Assembly: GCF_029852145.1 (NCBI RefSeq)
Contig: NC_079969.1
Span: 23,490,459 to 23,554,458, forward strand
Direction of reading: 5' to 3'
DNA from: Microplitis mediator
Taxonomy: Eukaryota > Arthropoda > Insecta > Hymenoptera > Braconidae
Length of the DNA: 64,000 bases
Part shown: positions 25,553 through 37,736 of the stretch, one piece after another
How positions within the stretch are numbered: the first letter of the stretch is position 1
Layout of the letters: every line of letters starts with the position of its first letter
Notes under the pieces: generated by a model
Databases searched by the model: none
What the model saw: the letters and a program-made list of their open reading frames with translations, nothing else
What the model was told of the DNA's origin: nothing
Translations under genes and position numbers: made by a program

Positions 25553-26124
25553 AGAACCTAATAAACTATTAACATGAATATTAAATATAAAAAATTGATA
25601 ACATGAAGTATAAGTAGACGTAATCTTGAAAAGTAACAAGTGTGTCAGCAAGTGTGTTAATTTTCCTGAAAATAGACGGGCTTAACTGATGACACATCAA
25701 GTAATGTGTCATATATTATCATCATTTAAACCCATGTATTTCAAGTTTAAGGAAATGACACACTTAGATGTGTTAAAAAAATATACTTATTTTTGTAGTC
25801 GTACTAATTGAAGCATTTTTTCCCTCCAGTGTAATTGGAGTAACTGTAATGGAGTAATTTACTTTATATTTTCGGATAAACTTCAATAGTAATAAGTCTC
25901 ATTTATAATAAATTAGACATCTGTATTGTTACAAATACATACTAGAAAAAAATCATTTTATTTTTAGCCAAAAAAACACAACATAAATTTTATTAATATC
26001 GACATTCTATAGAATGCACCGAAAAATCCAGGTTACAAGTGATCAATAATTTTTTATAAAAAATTATTATCTTGATTGAAAAATTTTAAAGTGACAGTAT
26101 ATATAAAATTTTATTTCGAGACTC
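25553..26124. other. No gene seen
   Basis: AT-rich. A small inverted word pair, TGATGACACATCA and TGTGTCATATATTATCATCA, occurs at 25,688-25,727. Confidence 0.3.
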
Positions 26125-26147
26125 GCCATATCGGTGTGGCATGCGGG

Positions 26148-26887
26148 TTAAGGAGGTTCGACCGAAACTAGTGAGTCAAAGTACTGTTTGAATTGTTTCG
26201 TTTCCTAAATTCTCCTAATAGTTATAAAAATTCATTATTTTAATTTATAATAACATAACGAATTCATAAATTAATATTTATTACTTATTTAATTAAAGAA
26301 AGTAATGAAATTACTTGCTTATTTTTGGCTCATATGATTTAATAAAAAGATTTGGCAACAACGCGTTCTAACTTCTTACACATCGATATTCAAATTAAAG
26401 CGGGAAAAATTTATTTCTAATCTCGTCTCTCTTATTAATGTATTTCTATCTTTGTTTTTTCTCTCAGCTGCTTCCGCGACGTTGCCAAACTCTCAATAAT
26501 ATGTATCTCTGTCGATGAACGAGATTAAATAATAAAGTTTAACTTGAATTATTTAAATAATTACAACGGTAACACTATATTATTAAAATCTTATCATATT
26601 CTAAAAATATTCAAGTTTATGGCATGTTGTTTTTTATTTCTTAAACTTGGGAGGTTAATAATGAAAAAAATCTAATAAGTCATGACGGAAGCTTGTCCGC
26701 CATAAGAGTCTGTGTATAAGAACTTTAAAAACGTCATTTTTAAATCTTTTTTTCTAAAAAACTTGACGGTGGATCATATTCAAATTTTGAGAATACATAG
26801 ATAAAGTACTTCTTTACATGTATACTAATTTTCAAATCTTAAAGTTGGAGAATCCTTTTTACCTTAGGTTCGGTCGAACCTCCTTAA
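26148..26887. mobile_element. TTAA-flanked inverted-repeat element (piggyBac-like MITE)
   Basis: It begins TTAAGGAGGTTCGACCGAAA and ends TAGGTTCGGTCGAACCTCC then TTAA. TTAA on each side would be the target duplication, as in the piggyBac superfamily. No transposase frame is present in the 740 bp. It sits in the A-box region of the SINE relic. Confidence 0.7.
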
Positions 26888-26951
26888 TGCATTGTAAGAC
26901 TTTTTAGCTGCAAGAAGAAGGTCTGGCGTTCGAGCCCAGGATTTGGCACTT

Positions 26952-27771
26952 CCCGTATGAAAAAACAATATATGGTTAAAATATATAAAATCATATATGT
27001 TTGCAACGAAAAATATATGATATATTACATTGTATATTATAAAAAGTCATATAGAGATTTTCGCCGATTTAATATAAAATTATATACAGTAGTAAAATAT
27101 GGCTTCATATATGGTACTGATATGTTTTTTATATTAAACTATATATACATTTACATTTACCTTATAATATATTGTATTGATATGTATTTCCTTTATATTT
27201 AAGAAATATAAAATTTTTATATGAAATAAAATATATGGTAGCATATAATTTATGTTATATATGGTGACATATATTTTCTTAGTTATATTTAAGCATATAT
27301 TTTATTCGGTGCATGTATATGTATATGGGTATATATATTCGCATCAAATTATCTAATTTTGAAAATTTGAACTGCAATTTAAAGAGTATATTAAAATTTA
27401 GATCTGATTTAATTGGAGTTGGTCATACGAATAAGAAACTTTTTTTTTCCATACACAATATAAATATATGTTTTTATATATGATCAGAATATATTTTTCG
27501 TATATGATAGAAATGTATATTTTTATGTATGAGAAAAATATAGTTTCCGTATGTGAAAAGAATATATATTTTCATGTATGATAAAAATGTATTTTTTGTA
27601 TATGATTGACATACATATTTTATACATGCTAAACATATACGGACTCGTATATGATGAGTATTATATTTTTTAAAATAAAAAAAAATATATCAGAAAATAT
27701 AGTTAAATTCGCCACATATATTTTCTGATATTTATCATATATTTTGACCATATATGTTATTTTCATACGGG
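26952..27771. mobile_element. CCCGTATGAAAA-ended, ATATATG-rich foldback element
   Basis: The left end CCCGTATGAAAAAACAATAT and right end ATGTTATTTTCATACGGG pair. The interior is saturated with ATATATG/CATATAT words plus GTATATGA and TTTTCGTATATGA variants. It interrupts the SINE body just after the B box. Related elements are at 47,375-48,092 and 63,706-63,985. The open frame at 26,957-27,202 lies inside it. Confidence 0.8.
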
Positions 27772-27870
27772 TTGGCTAAAACGGCTATGTGCGGATAGGA
27801 AGTATATGATAATTAAAATAAAATACCGATAAAATTGCACTTGTTGGGAATAATAATAATAAAATTTTAT

Positions 27871-29064
27871 TTTTCCATAAAACACAAATAAGCTTTCAAT
27901 CCCGTTTGGTAGTAGTTATATCAAGTCTTCGATATTACATATCATATTATAACTTTATTTTCAATATAAACAAACGCCCGTGTCTTTACAGCTGTACGCT
28001 CTTATCTTGTAACAATAAAAAATATTCTCAGATGTAAAAAAAAATTATAATAATTAAAATTAAATTTGAAAATATTCTCGGTCAATTTTTCACCAAATTT
28101 CGCCGCTATATTTAGTGAAAAAAAAGTGCATTTAAATTTTCTAATAGTAGTTCACGCACAAGTAGAATAATAAAATGAAAACAGAGTAACAATGCGCACA
28201 AGTACACATATATATATTTATATTAATCGGTATGAAATGATTAAAGACATAAATATATGCCATTTAAACTGATAAAATTTTCTTAGCACATAATGCACAT
28301 TGAGCGAAAGTCAAAAGTCTTAAAACTCCGCCCATAATCGGTATTCATACCCAATAAGTATCATCGCAACCTCGTTTCATTAGTTTCACATTGCTTCACG
28401 TAGGAAAGTAACCCAACGTGTTATTATTAATTCGACTTTAACCGTTGATAAAATTAACGATCACTTCTACATATATTTATAGAAATATATTAAATTCCCA
28501 CAAAATCAAGTTTATCAACTATTGGTAAAAAATAAAACGATAAAAAAAAATCAAATGACAATTTCTAACTTATTTTGTACGTTCTCTACAGAAATTTTCA
28601 CTTTTACGATTGAGAAATTAAAATTTAATTAATTTAGATTTTTAAAACTGTTTTATTCTATTTATCTTTATATTTTATTTAGTTTTAATCAATTGAGTGA
28701 TTACTCGTCTAACGGGTTTATGTATTTTACCATTTTCTCCTCAACCGATGCTTGACAGGAAAACGTTTACGTTTAATAAATTAGTGAGCACGTGCAGATT
28801 TAATTCAATATCAAATGGTTTATTGAACAACAAAGTTATTTTTTTTTTTTTTTTTAGACATTATTATTCCATTATCTTATCTTAAATGTATGACTTTATT
28901 AATATTAATAATGATAATCGACATCTAAATCCTCATAGTCATATCTATGTAAATGCCGTTACCGTAAAATATGAATTTATATTTATTAACTCATAAATAT
29001 ATTATTTTTAACAATCGGTAATTTAAATAAATAATTTTAGTATTTCATAATCTTAAAATAGTTA
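27871..29064. other. No gene seen
   Basis: AT-rich, apparently unique DNA. 28,290-28,440 is slightly GC-richer. The open frame at 28,697-28,885 has no coding signature. Confidence 0.3.
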
Positions 29065-29466
29065 GCCAGGTCAAAAATAGATATATGTTCAAACTAAGAT
29101 GAAAAAAGTTCTAAAAATTAACAAAAATTAAATTTAAGTCGAAAAAGTCGAGATCTTATCGGAAAATCGTCGGCAAATTATGTACCTGAAGATCAGAACG
29201 TTTTTGACGGAACGAAAATAAGAAAAAGAAATGAAAAGTAAAAAATCGACTGGATCTAGATTTCGGAATTGTTTTGCACGTCACCCGAAAATGACAGGCC
29301 ACCCCCAACTACCCCTTAAGTCGCCTTTAGACACAAATTTCATGAATTATTTCGATTTTCGTTGCGTGAAAAACATTCCGATCTTCAGGTGCATGGCAAA
29401 TTGATAACTTACAAAGAAAATTTAGTAGAGCGACCACCTGAATCAAGTTTTATTTTTAACTCTGGT
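29065..29466. mobile_element. CCCGGGTCAAAAATA element, copy C, shortened and interrupted
   Basis: CCAGGTCAAAAATA at the left and AAGTTTTATTTTTAACTCTG at the right are decayed ends of the family at 17,024 and 51,086. The middle matches those copies (AAGTCGAAAAAGTCGAGATC, TCGGCAAAT) but most of the left half is missing. The 29,180-29,394 element is inserted in it. Confidence 0.8.
29180..29394. mobile_element. 8-bp-TSD MITE, copy 1 (215 bp), hAT-like
   Basis: Ends ATGTACCTGAAGATCAGAAC and ATTCCGATCTTCAGGTGCAT. The direct repeat GGCAAATT lies at 29,172-29,179 and 29,395-29,402. The empty site is visible in the two sister repeats, which read TCGGCAAATCGATAAC without interruption at 17,487 and 51,526. 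An 8-bp target duplication is typical of the hAT superfamily (also P). There is no coding capacity. Confidence 0.9.
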
Positions 29467-29547
29467 AATAAAAAAAAAATAATAATAACGTTTGTTTTTT
29501 TTTCTCAATTAAAATTCAAATCACTTCATTTTAAATTGTGAATAAGC

Positions 29548-29698
29548 TAAGAAATCCAGTACCCGATCAGGGAACAAGTACCCGATCACTCATATATTTT
29601 TGTATCGATATTTACTAAAGTCAACAAAATATAGATATACAAATACATGGAGTGATCGGATACTAGTTCCCTGATCGGGTACTAGGTCGTTTACCTTA
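29548..29698. mobile_element. TAAGGT-ended MITE, second copy
   Basis: CCAGTACCCGATCAGGGAAC on the left and GTTCCCTGATCGGGTACTAG on the right are inverted repeats; the right end is GTTTACCTTA. It is the same family as 2,029-2,150. Confidence 0.75.
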
Positions 29699-31620
29699 AT
29701 AGTATTTTTGTTGATTGGCTGATAATAATTTGTATAAATTGTAGTAGACCATTTTTCAATCCAAATAATCTTTTATCGACTTGTCATATACAATCACAAT
29801 TAATATAAATCTGTGAGCGTATTTCGACGGATATTACGTCATCTTAGTACTAAATTTCGATTTTCACATTAAAAGAAAAAAAAATCATGGGATAATCTTT
29901 CAAATAAATATTTTATTGATAAAAATATGAATTATATATAAATCTTACTGAAGTTGCTTAATAGAGACAGATATTGATTTTACATTAGGATTTTTTGATT
30001 AATTGTTCATATAAAAAAATTAGTAATCGTATATTTATGCGTTAAAAAAATGTTTCGTTTAAGATATCGGAAAATTTTGTTTTTAAGTTATACACCCCCT
30101 AGACAGATTGACGGGAATAATTATGAGCATGGGAAGTAATGATTTTGCTAAGTCTTAACGATTTATATGTCAGAAGAGTAATGATTTATTACGTTTTCTT
30201 ATAAAAATATAACATAGTTTTTTTTCGGTTTCTGAAATATTATTTTTCTTAAATTTATCAAAAATAGAGCAAACTAAAAAAGAAAACATTACATTTAAAA
30301 AACTTTTGCTTTATGTTTTTTTTTTCTCGTTACAGTGACAACTTTTTTGATAATTTTTTAATTAATTTAATTAATATCACTTTCTAACTTTTAAATTACT
30401 TAAAAATGTAAATAAAAGTATCACTAAATTGACATAAATATTCCAAAATTTTATTCCGATCACTACATATATATATATATAAATATATATATATTAAAAA
30501 AAAACTTGTTAAATATAAAATAAAAATAGTGAAAGGAAATCATTACTAACAAAATCAAGACAGTTGATAAAATATAATCCTTCGAATCTGTGAAATTACA
30601 ATTCCACAATTATATTTAGGTACCTACACAGGTATAGGTGTGCCAAGTAAATCGATATTTGGCCTCATTCTATATGCAAATGTTTAAAATAAATATGGGT
30701 GGATGTATTAACTGAGTGAGAGATAAAGTGAGATGACTATACATACACTATTACGATTTCGATATGACAGTTCGACACATATATCATACTTGTCATATAC
30801 TTTATCATACATATATATACATATCAACATATATATGCTGATATATCTATCTAGTAATATCTCTGAGCCGTGTCGCCGGTACAAGACGTGATGACTGCAC
30901 GTTCGTGGACCGTAAAAATTTGCGACCGAGAGTTCTGTCCATACTGTGTACAGTATAGTATTTGTGGTCGTGGATTGTCGAGTTTGCACGCATTTCGCTT
31001 AGAATACCGGACGTGTGAGTAACATACTCATAGTCATATTGTTGTTACTGATAGTTATATACCATATATATATTTGAACTATATATACTTTATATATCTC
31101 TTTCTACACACAAATACACATACACACACACATATATATATACATATATATATTGATAGAATAGATGTATAAGTGAATAGAAGCAAGATAAGTCAACAAA
31201 GAACTTGTCGAGTTCATTATTTTATTATTATTATTTTTTTTTTATTCGTTACGCTTTCAAACAGAAGACAAGATGTGCACAGAATAATTGCAAGATTTTA
31301 TATACTTATAAATATTATTTTTCACTACTCCCTTACCTTTTTAGACTCACTAATTAATTATCTTCATAAAAATAATATCAAGTAGATAAAATAATTACTA
31401 GGATAGGCAATAAATTGTATCATTAATTTTTTATTTTATTGAGCTATAAAAAGAAAACTTGTAATTAAATTAACTCTTGATTTAATTACACCATTAAGTA
31501 ACGATATTTAAGTAAAGAAAATTAATACTTTTTTTTTTATTCTCAATACTATTTTTTAAATTAAGATTTAAGTTCTCATCCATGATGTTAAATATAATAG
31601 TATAAGTATCAGGAACTTGG
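29699..31620. other. No gene seen
   Basis: AT-rich DNA with short TATATA tracts at 30,465-30,493 and 31,060-31,155. The segment 30,860-31,020 is GC-richer and may be unique regulatory DNA. The minus-strand frame at 30,708-30,989 has no recognisable domain. Confidence 0.3.
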
Positions 31621-31660
31621 ACAGGAAAAAATTCAGTGCTAGATTTTTAAATGTTGCAAC

Positions 31661-31688
31661 GTTTCGTTGTATTTCACAACTTCATCAG
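31661..31688 (-). ncRNA. Hammerhead-ribozyme-like core
   Basis: Read on the minus strand, the bases are CTGATGA, A, GTTGT, GAAAT, ACAAC, GAAAC. CTGATGA and GAAA are the two conserved core strands of a hammerhead, and GTTGT/ACAAC makes a perfect 5-bp stem II with a GAAAT loop. One extra A separates CTGATGA from stem II, so the core is not canonical. After GAAAC comes GTTGCAAC, self-complementary and possibly a minimal stem III. Hammerheads of this kind are known from Penelope-like retroelements. No reverse transcriptase was seen next to it. Confidence 0.4.
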
Positions 31689-31940
31689 GCAAACTGTACA
31701 AATGAAAACAAAATATTATTCAACAATCCTAGAATAAAATTTAGATGAAATATATGCGAAGCCAAACTATTCGTAATGTGATTGGTCGAAAGCAAAAAAA
31801 TATATGCAAACGACACGAAAATATAAATTAAAATAAATATATGAAAAACGACACGTGAAACATGTACGCTAGTATTATCAAATTAACAAGGACATAACTT
31901 AAAAAACATTGACAATCTTACATTTAAGGTTAACACTATT

Positions 31941-32640
31941 CCCGAGTCAAAAAGTTTCAGCATTAATTCAGACTGAATAAACTGCAAACCAACAGTAGAA
32001 AAAAATAAAAAGTGGCTATTTAAAATACATTAAAAAATGAGTCTGAACTCAGACTGAAAGGTCGTCATATTTCACTTTCAGGACCATCAGGCTGAAATTA
32101 AGCTTGAAAATAAAATCGATTAGTCAGGCTATTCAGTTTGACAAAAGCGTCAAATCAGGCTCTTCAGATTTAAAATATGCTTAATTATAGCAGTGTGATT
32201 AGCTTCAAATCAGTGCAGAATTAAGGTTCTCCAGGTCGAAATTATGCTCTATAATGACAGTGTGGCAGTTTCAATTCAAGTCTAAATTTTGTTAAATAGC
32301 AGTTTATTCAGTTTGAAAATAAGCTCAAAAGTTAAGCTATTTTTGAACTGAATTCAGTGTCTTTTCAATTATATAGTAGGCTGTTCAGTTTTAAAACAGC
32401 CTGAAAATTTTACGTCAGTTTGAAGCTTAAGCTCATTTAGGTTGAATCCAGCTTTAACTTAATTCTACTAGCAGGTTGATCAGTTTGAAATAATGTCAAC
32501 TAAAAGGCTGAATAGTTTAATTTAAGGCTCAATTAAGCGTAGTCAGTTTCAAGTAAGGTTCAGTTCAGCGCAGTCAGCTTCATTTAAGGTTTAGTTAAGC
32601 CTAATCAGTTTGAAATAATGCTGAAACTTTTCGACTCGGG
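31941..32640. mobile_element. CCCGAGTCAAAAAGTTTCAG foldback element
   Basis: The left end CCCGAGTCAAAAAGTTTCAG and right end CTGAAACTTTTCGACTCGGG pair. The 700-bp interior repeats CAGTTTGAA, AGGCTGAA, TTCAGACTGAA and similar words about every 20-40 bases on both strands. No coding frame. The flanking bases are TT on both sides. Confidence 0.85.
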
Positions 32641-33815
32641 TTGTGTGTCAAAGTTAACTACCAAAGATTTCATCGTTTTAAAAGATATAAATAAAGTCAG
32701 ACACCTGACAACTATTATACTAAGAAACTTAGTAAATATCTATTCCACCAAAACAATTTAATTGAAAACATTTTTTCTAGTTAAAAAATTACAATAATCG
32801 CAAGACAGACAGCAACAGATTAATATTTTTTTAAGTTTTTGTTTACTTTCTATTGAGAGACTTAGAATTTATAGGTCACTAGATAAATATATTTATTTAT
32901 TTTTTACTTATCGAAGTTTAAGATATATTTTCAAAATAAATAGAGATAATAAATTTTATTTTGAATAGATATATTGAAATATAAAGTAAATAACTATATT
33001 AATAGATAAGCATCATCAAAAACGATTAGTGGCTCTAAAGATTAATAGTCAATAATAATTGGCACCAATTAACTATTTATTATTACTGTCGTCTGACGTC
33101 TCTTTTATATATACACTAACAAGCTGACAAAACATCTGTTCAATGTGAATACATCCAACACACATATATATCCATATATTTATTTATTTTTTAAAGTCTT
33201 ACTTTCCAGTCGAAAGAATCAGTCACATGATGAAAATTTACAAGACGTAATTCATTTGATGGTAATAAAATAACAGTGACATAAAACTGTTACGTTCTTA
33301 TTTTATTCAACTTTTTTTTTGCCTGATCTGAATGTAAATAAGGCCATAAAAGACCAGTTAACTTTTTATAAAATGATTTTTTTTGTGTGTGTGTTCAAAT
33401 AGTGATGAATAATAAAAAGCCCAATTTATAAAATTCAAAAATTTAGCAAAAAAAGTCACGCACTTAATAGTCATCGTTATTGGCTATTATTATTACATAA
33501 ATCTATCGAATAAAAAACACGTGAATTTGACCTGTTTATCGAAATACTTATCGGGAAAAGATTGTCTTATCTACCCCGCGATTTAAAAGGTCGATAGCCT
33601 ATGGTCTATTACTATACGATACATTTTCCCTTATGTTGAATAAGATTAGACGTAAATAATATTAAATACAAGGTAAAGATATGATATCAAGCCCCTATTT
33701 AATAATAATGATAACAAGTAATAATAAACAGTCGTGTAATAAAATCTGTTCCAAAAATTTTCAGTACGAGTTTCAAAATTTTGGACAAAATTTGAATTTT
33801 CAGTTTCATTTATTG
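32641..33815. other. No gene seen
   Basis: AT-rich, apparently unique DNA. Confidence 0.3.
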
Positions 33816-34468
33816 TAAGGTAAAAGCCCCTAACCCGCTCAGTAGCATTAGTCGCTCACTTTAACTGTTTAAGGTGTTTTTTTATAATTTTTAAATAATT
33901 ATTTATGAATCTAAATATATTAATATATGATGTATCAAATTATTTTATAATAGATTATAAATTTAAATTAAGTGACTGTTTTCAAAATCGCGCTCAGCCG
34001 GGCATTTTTTACTTTAACGTTCATTCGTTAGATTAAATTTAGGTTACGTCAAATTTTTTAAGAATTGTTGTAACTATATCTTATTAAATATATTTTTAAA
34101 ATTTATGAAAATTTATATTATAAAAGAATAACGGAGTATAATTTATAAATTATCTGTCCAAATCAATAAACTTATCATAGTTTAATTGATATTGTCTTCG
34201 AGCGACTATAGGGCCATGTGTTGATCGAGTAATGGTACATCACAACTTTTAGTGAGCGACTATGGGTACACTCAAGGAACTTATTTAAAAAATTAATAAT
34301 AATTAATTATCAACATTATTCTTCAAACTTAAATTTTATTATAATGCTCGAAACTTCAAAAAATAACTAAAAAAAAAAAAATGGTTTTTCATTTCATTTA
34401 TTAATTTATGTTGAGTGATTTAATCTCACTCCAATGAAAAGTGAGCGGGTATAGGGGCTTTTACCTTA
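33816..34468. mobile_element. TAAGGTAAAAGCCCC-ended element (653 bp)
   Basis: The left end TAAGGTAAAAGCCCCTAACC plus CGCTCA pairs with the right end GTGAGCGGGTATAGGGGCTT plus TTACCTTA. Several GAGCGACTA words occur inside in both orientations. The interior is AT-rich without coding content. Confidence 0.85.
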
Positions 34469-35939
34469 ACTTTACAAATTTTAGACTATAACTTTAGATC
34501 TTTTTGTAATTGTTCTTTTGAATTTGTTGATGCTTCAGAAAACTTTCGCAAAAAGTATTGAATTTTCCTAAATTTCTAGTCTTGAATTTTTAAAAGTTCC
34601 CAAAAAACGTAACGAATTGTTCCAAATTTTCTAATTCCTTACATAGAATATTTAAATTTCCGAAACTGACTTTTTTCTACACGAATTCGAATAAACTTTC
34701 ATCTTATTAATAAAATTAATGATATTTAAATATGTAATATGTAAATATATGATAAAAGTATACTTTTTCGAAGTTCAAATTGATAAAAGTTCACTTTCTT
34801 GTGGTTTATTTTTTCAAGTTTTAGTTGTTAACGATTAATAATGAAGAGTCACTAAGTATAGAACTCGAAATTCGAGTCAAAATATCAAATATTTTGATTT
34901 TAAAACAGGATTGTCAGATATTTTTCAGGTTATTTTTTTATATTGATACTTTGAATGTAAAATAACGATCGCGGAATGATGCATTAGACTATAATCGAGT
35001 ATTTCTAGCCTTGGTTTTTTTAAAAATTCTCTTTTCTGCAGAAGAAAAATGTGCAAAAAGTTTCCATTTATTGTGCAAGTGCGATAAAGAAAGTACCGTT
35101 CATTCACTCGAGACCGAAAGAAAAACAAGAACGAACTGTTCTTGAGCGAAAAATAATATTTTCTGAAAGATTCCTCTTTTTCACTTTAATTTAAAGTTAT
35201 TGAAAATATATTTTCGTTCGCAAAATGATTTTTCACAGAATATTAAATCTTAAAGTATCAAGTTTTGAACTGTAGATAAATAAGTAGAAATTACCATCGC
35301 AATAGGGCCAATTTCTCGCAATTATTTATACCAGGAATTCTTGTTTTATTAAACAATTCAGTTTATTACTGCAATAAATGATTAGTATTTTTTAAATTTG
35401 ATATCTATGTTGTATATTTTTATTAAAGTCAGATAAAATTTTTTAATGGATATCCGAGAAACATGTCAACTTTAATTTTTTATTATTAATTATCGTAGGA
35501 GCAATTTTATTTTTAATAGGTTATTACAATCTATAATGTTACGGGTTCGTAACGTCGTTAAAATTATGATGTGATTAAATTTAATTGATCTAATGGGTGT
35601 TTGTGAAAAAATATTTGCTGTCAACATCTCATAAATTGAAAGTTCATAAGCCTTTATTTACGACAGGGAATTCAAAACAATGACTTTATTCAAAAAATTA
35701 ACTTTAGCTGTTGGTTACTACGAGTGTAACTCTTAATTATAAACAGAATAAAATTTTAACTGGGTCAAGAAATCTTTTTTTCTTCGAAATAGGATTCTTA
35801 GTCTAAATCGATCTTTTTTTTTTTAATTTAAGAAATTATTCTTGAATCAATTGATCAAAACTTTTGTATATAGAACCAAAAAATTCCTTAATTGAATTTT
35901 CAACTCTAAGTTATAATATTATTTTTAAAACTATTATTA
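34469..35939. other. No gene; one block resembles part of intron 6 of trc
   Basis: Around 35,040-35,130 the words AAAGTTTCCATTTATTGTGC and AAGTACCGTTCATT resemble 54,617-54,660 (AAAGTTTCCATTTACTGCTC, ATAGTTCCGTTTGTT), so both probably descend from one repeat family. The minus-strand frame at 34,925-35,128 is inside this repeat. Confidence 0.4.
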
Positions 35940-36324
35940 CACTGAGAGAACAATTCATTTGAGCCAAATAAGATTTGTTACAGGCAAATAAATTCCATAT
36001 TTGAATGGACCCAATTAGTATTTATTTGAGACAAAGATATGGTCCATTTGAATGAAATAATGATTTGTTTATAGTTAACAAATTTGTATTTGGATGGTAG
36101 AACTGTAGAGCTAATAGCTGTAGTGTATTTTTTTTCAACCAAGATTTGTTAACTATAAACAAACATATATGAGCTAAAAACCACTGTCTACGGTATAGAT
36201 ACACGGTAGGCTCGCGCCATGACACTTCACGCATACACATGTGTTTGAACATGTACTTGGCGCGAGACACTACCGTGTCTTCTAAAATCTATTTATTTGG
36301 CTCAAATAAATTGTTCTCTCAGTG
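35940..36324. mobile_element. CACTGAGAGAACAATT MITE with TA target
   Basis: The ends CACTGAGAGAACAATTCATT (then TGAGCCAAATAA) and AATTGTTCTCTCAGTG are inverted repeats, flanked by TA at 35,938-35,939 and 36,325-36,326. The interior carries a second inverted pair: GTTTATAGTTAACAAAT and GATTTGTTAACTATAAACAA. The open frame at 36,022-36,270 is not a gene. Confidence 0.85.
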
Positions 36325-36340
36325 TACCGATCAACGCGTA

Positions 36341-36775
36341 TTCCATGTAAGAAAAAGTTCGTTCCAAAAAAGTTTGACCTATAGAACTTCTAAATTTGAG
36401 ACAGATGATTGGAACTTAAATTTGATCTTCTTTCAAACTTTTAGGATTTTGATAGTAGAACTTTATGTGGCGAATTTTGAATGAAATGAAAACGTTTTTA
36501 AAACCTATATTTTACTACATTTTTTCCTTACAATATAGAGGTTTTTCAACTTTATCAGAACTAGGGAAAAATGTAGTAAAAATACGTTTTAAGAATTATG
36601 CTCTGAAAACGTTCTTCTATATAGCCAATAATTCGTCCACATAAAATTGTAAATCGACCATATTTTCTACTATTAATATCTTAAAAATTTCAAAAAAGTT
36701 GAACTTGAAGTTCTAATCTGTCTCAAATTTCCGTTCTACATGTCGAACTTTTTCGGAACTTTTTTTTTATATGGG
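36341..36775. mobile_element. Foldback element with GAGACAGA arms
   Basis: The left arm (AAAAAGTTCGTTCCAAAAAA, AACTTCTAAATTTGAGACAG) pairs with the right arm (CTGTCTCAAATTTCCGTTC, TCGAACTTTTTCGGAACTTT). The inner pair ATTTTACTACATTTTTTCC and GGGAAAAATGTAGTAAAAAT extends the hairpin. It lies only ~15 bases from the preceding MITE. A longer relative is at 60,238-61,036. Confidence 0.8.
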
Positions 36776-37736
36776 ATATTATAAAAGTACATAAAAGAAC
36801 CCCAGTCTCCCCTAATTTTAACCACTATAATTATCTGCATTTAAAAATTATAACGGTTTCATTATAGATTATTATCAATTTATTTAAAATTACTCATGCG
36901 TGAACTTCATATTTACAAATTTATTTAATAAAAAAAAAAAAAAAAAAATACCGCTATAAGCACTAAAATCAATAACTTTTTTTTATTATTCAAATTAAAA
37001 AAATTATTTACAATTGCATTGTCTGGTGATTTATTGGTCATGAATAATTGAAATCTAAAAATGTAATTAATAATAAAAATAATGTTTTTTTTTATGTATC
37101 AGTTAAAGCCGTATAGTAAAATTTGAATATGCCTTGAAGCTAATTATACACACATGATCTGATCGAATATATTTCTATTCTTAACGTCTTGTATCGTGAG
37201 GAACATTAAACACAACTTAATTACATCCATCATAGTCATAGCAATCCATTATTATTTTCTTCAGTGCCCATTAACTAAATATAAAATATAAATAAATAAA
37301 TACCCATAAACAAGATACATTTTTAAATAATTTTTCAACCATTCTTCGCTTCGCTGCTCTAGCGAAAACTCAATGCAATAATAATCCATAAATTTAAATA
37401 ATATTTGAATATAATGAAAAATTATTTAAAATATTTCGATAATTTAATAACTTTATCAATTGTTTCTATAATTTATTATCCGTGACCGGTAAAATTTAAA
37501 TCAATGTACAAAAACACTATCAGCTAATGAACTAAATGAACATTGAGTAAAATCGATCCGATCGTTTCTATTAGAACCGTTTGATATAGAAACGGTGCGT
37601 TAGGTTACTAATGCACCGTAAGAGATTTCACGTTGGATAGTTGCGATAGTAATAGACATTAGTATGCATACAATACATATATATATATATACATCGATCC
37701 ATCTATCTGCACAGCTATACCCACAAGTAAATATAT
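36776..37736. other. No gene seen
   Basis: AT-rich DNA with a poly-A run near 36,931-36,948. 37,540-37,640 is slightly GC-richer and unique. Confidence 0.3.

Larger units (their letters stand above)
26125..27870 (+). mobile_element. tRNA-derived SINE relic, split by two insertions
   Basis: Joining 26,125-26,151, 26,888-26,951 and 27,772-27,870 gives a tRNA-like head. TGGCATGCGGG near 26,137 fits an RNA polymerase III A box (TRGCNNANNNG), and GCGTTCGAGCCC near 26,927 fits a B box, with a T-arm-like stem CTGGC/CCCAG around it. The boxes are about 55 bases apart after removal of the first insert. A non-tRNA body follows (TTGGCTAAAACGGCTATGTG) and ends in AATAATAATAATAAA near 27,848, a typical SINE tail. 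The two interrupting elements are listed separately. The tRNA of origin cannot be named. Confidence 0.6.

Noticed and set aside
26888..26951. B-box-containing stretch as a functional tRNA gene
   Set aside because: No complete cloverleaf: acceptor and anticodon stems are not visible even after removing the insertion; SINE relic is the better reading.
26957..27202. Tyr/Ile-rich open frame
   Set aside because: Translation of ATATATG words in a foldback element.
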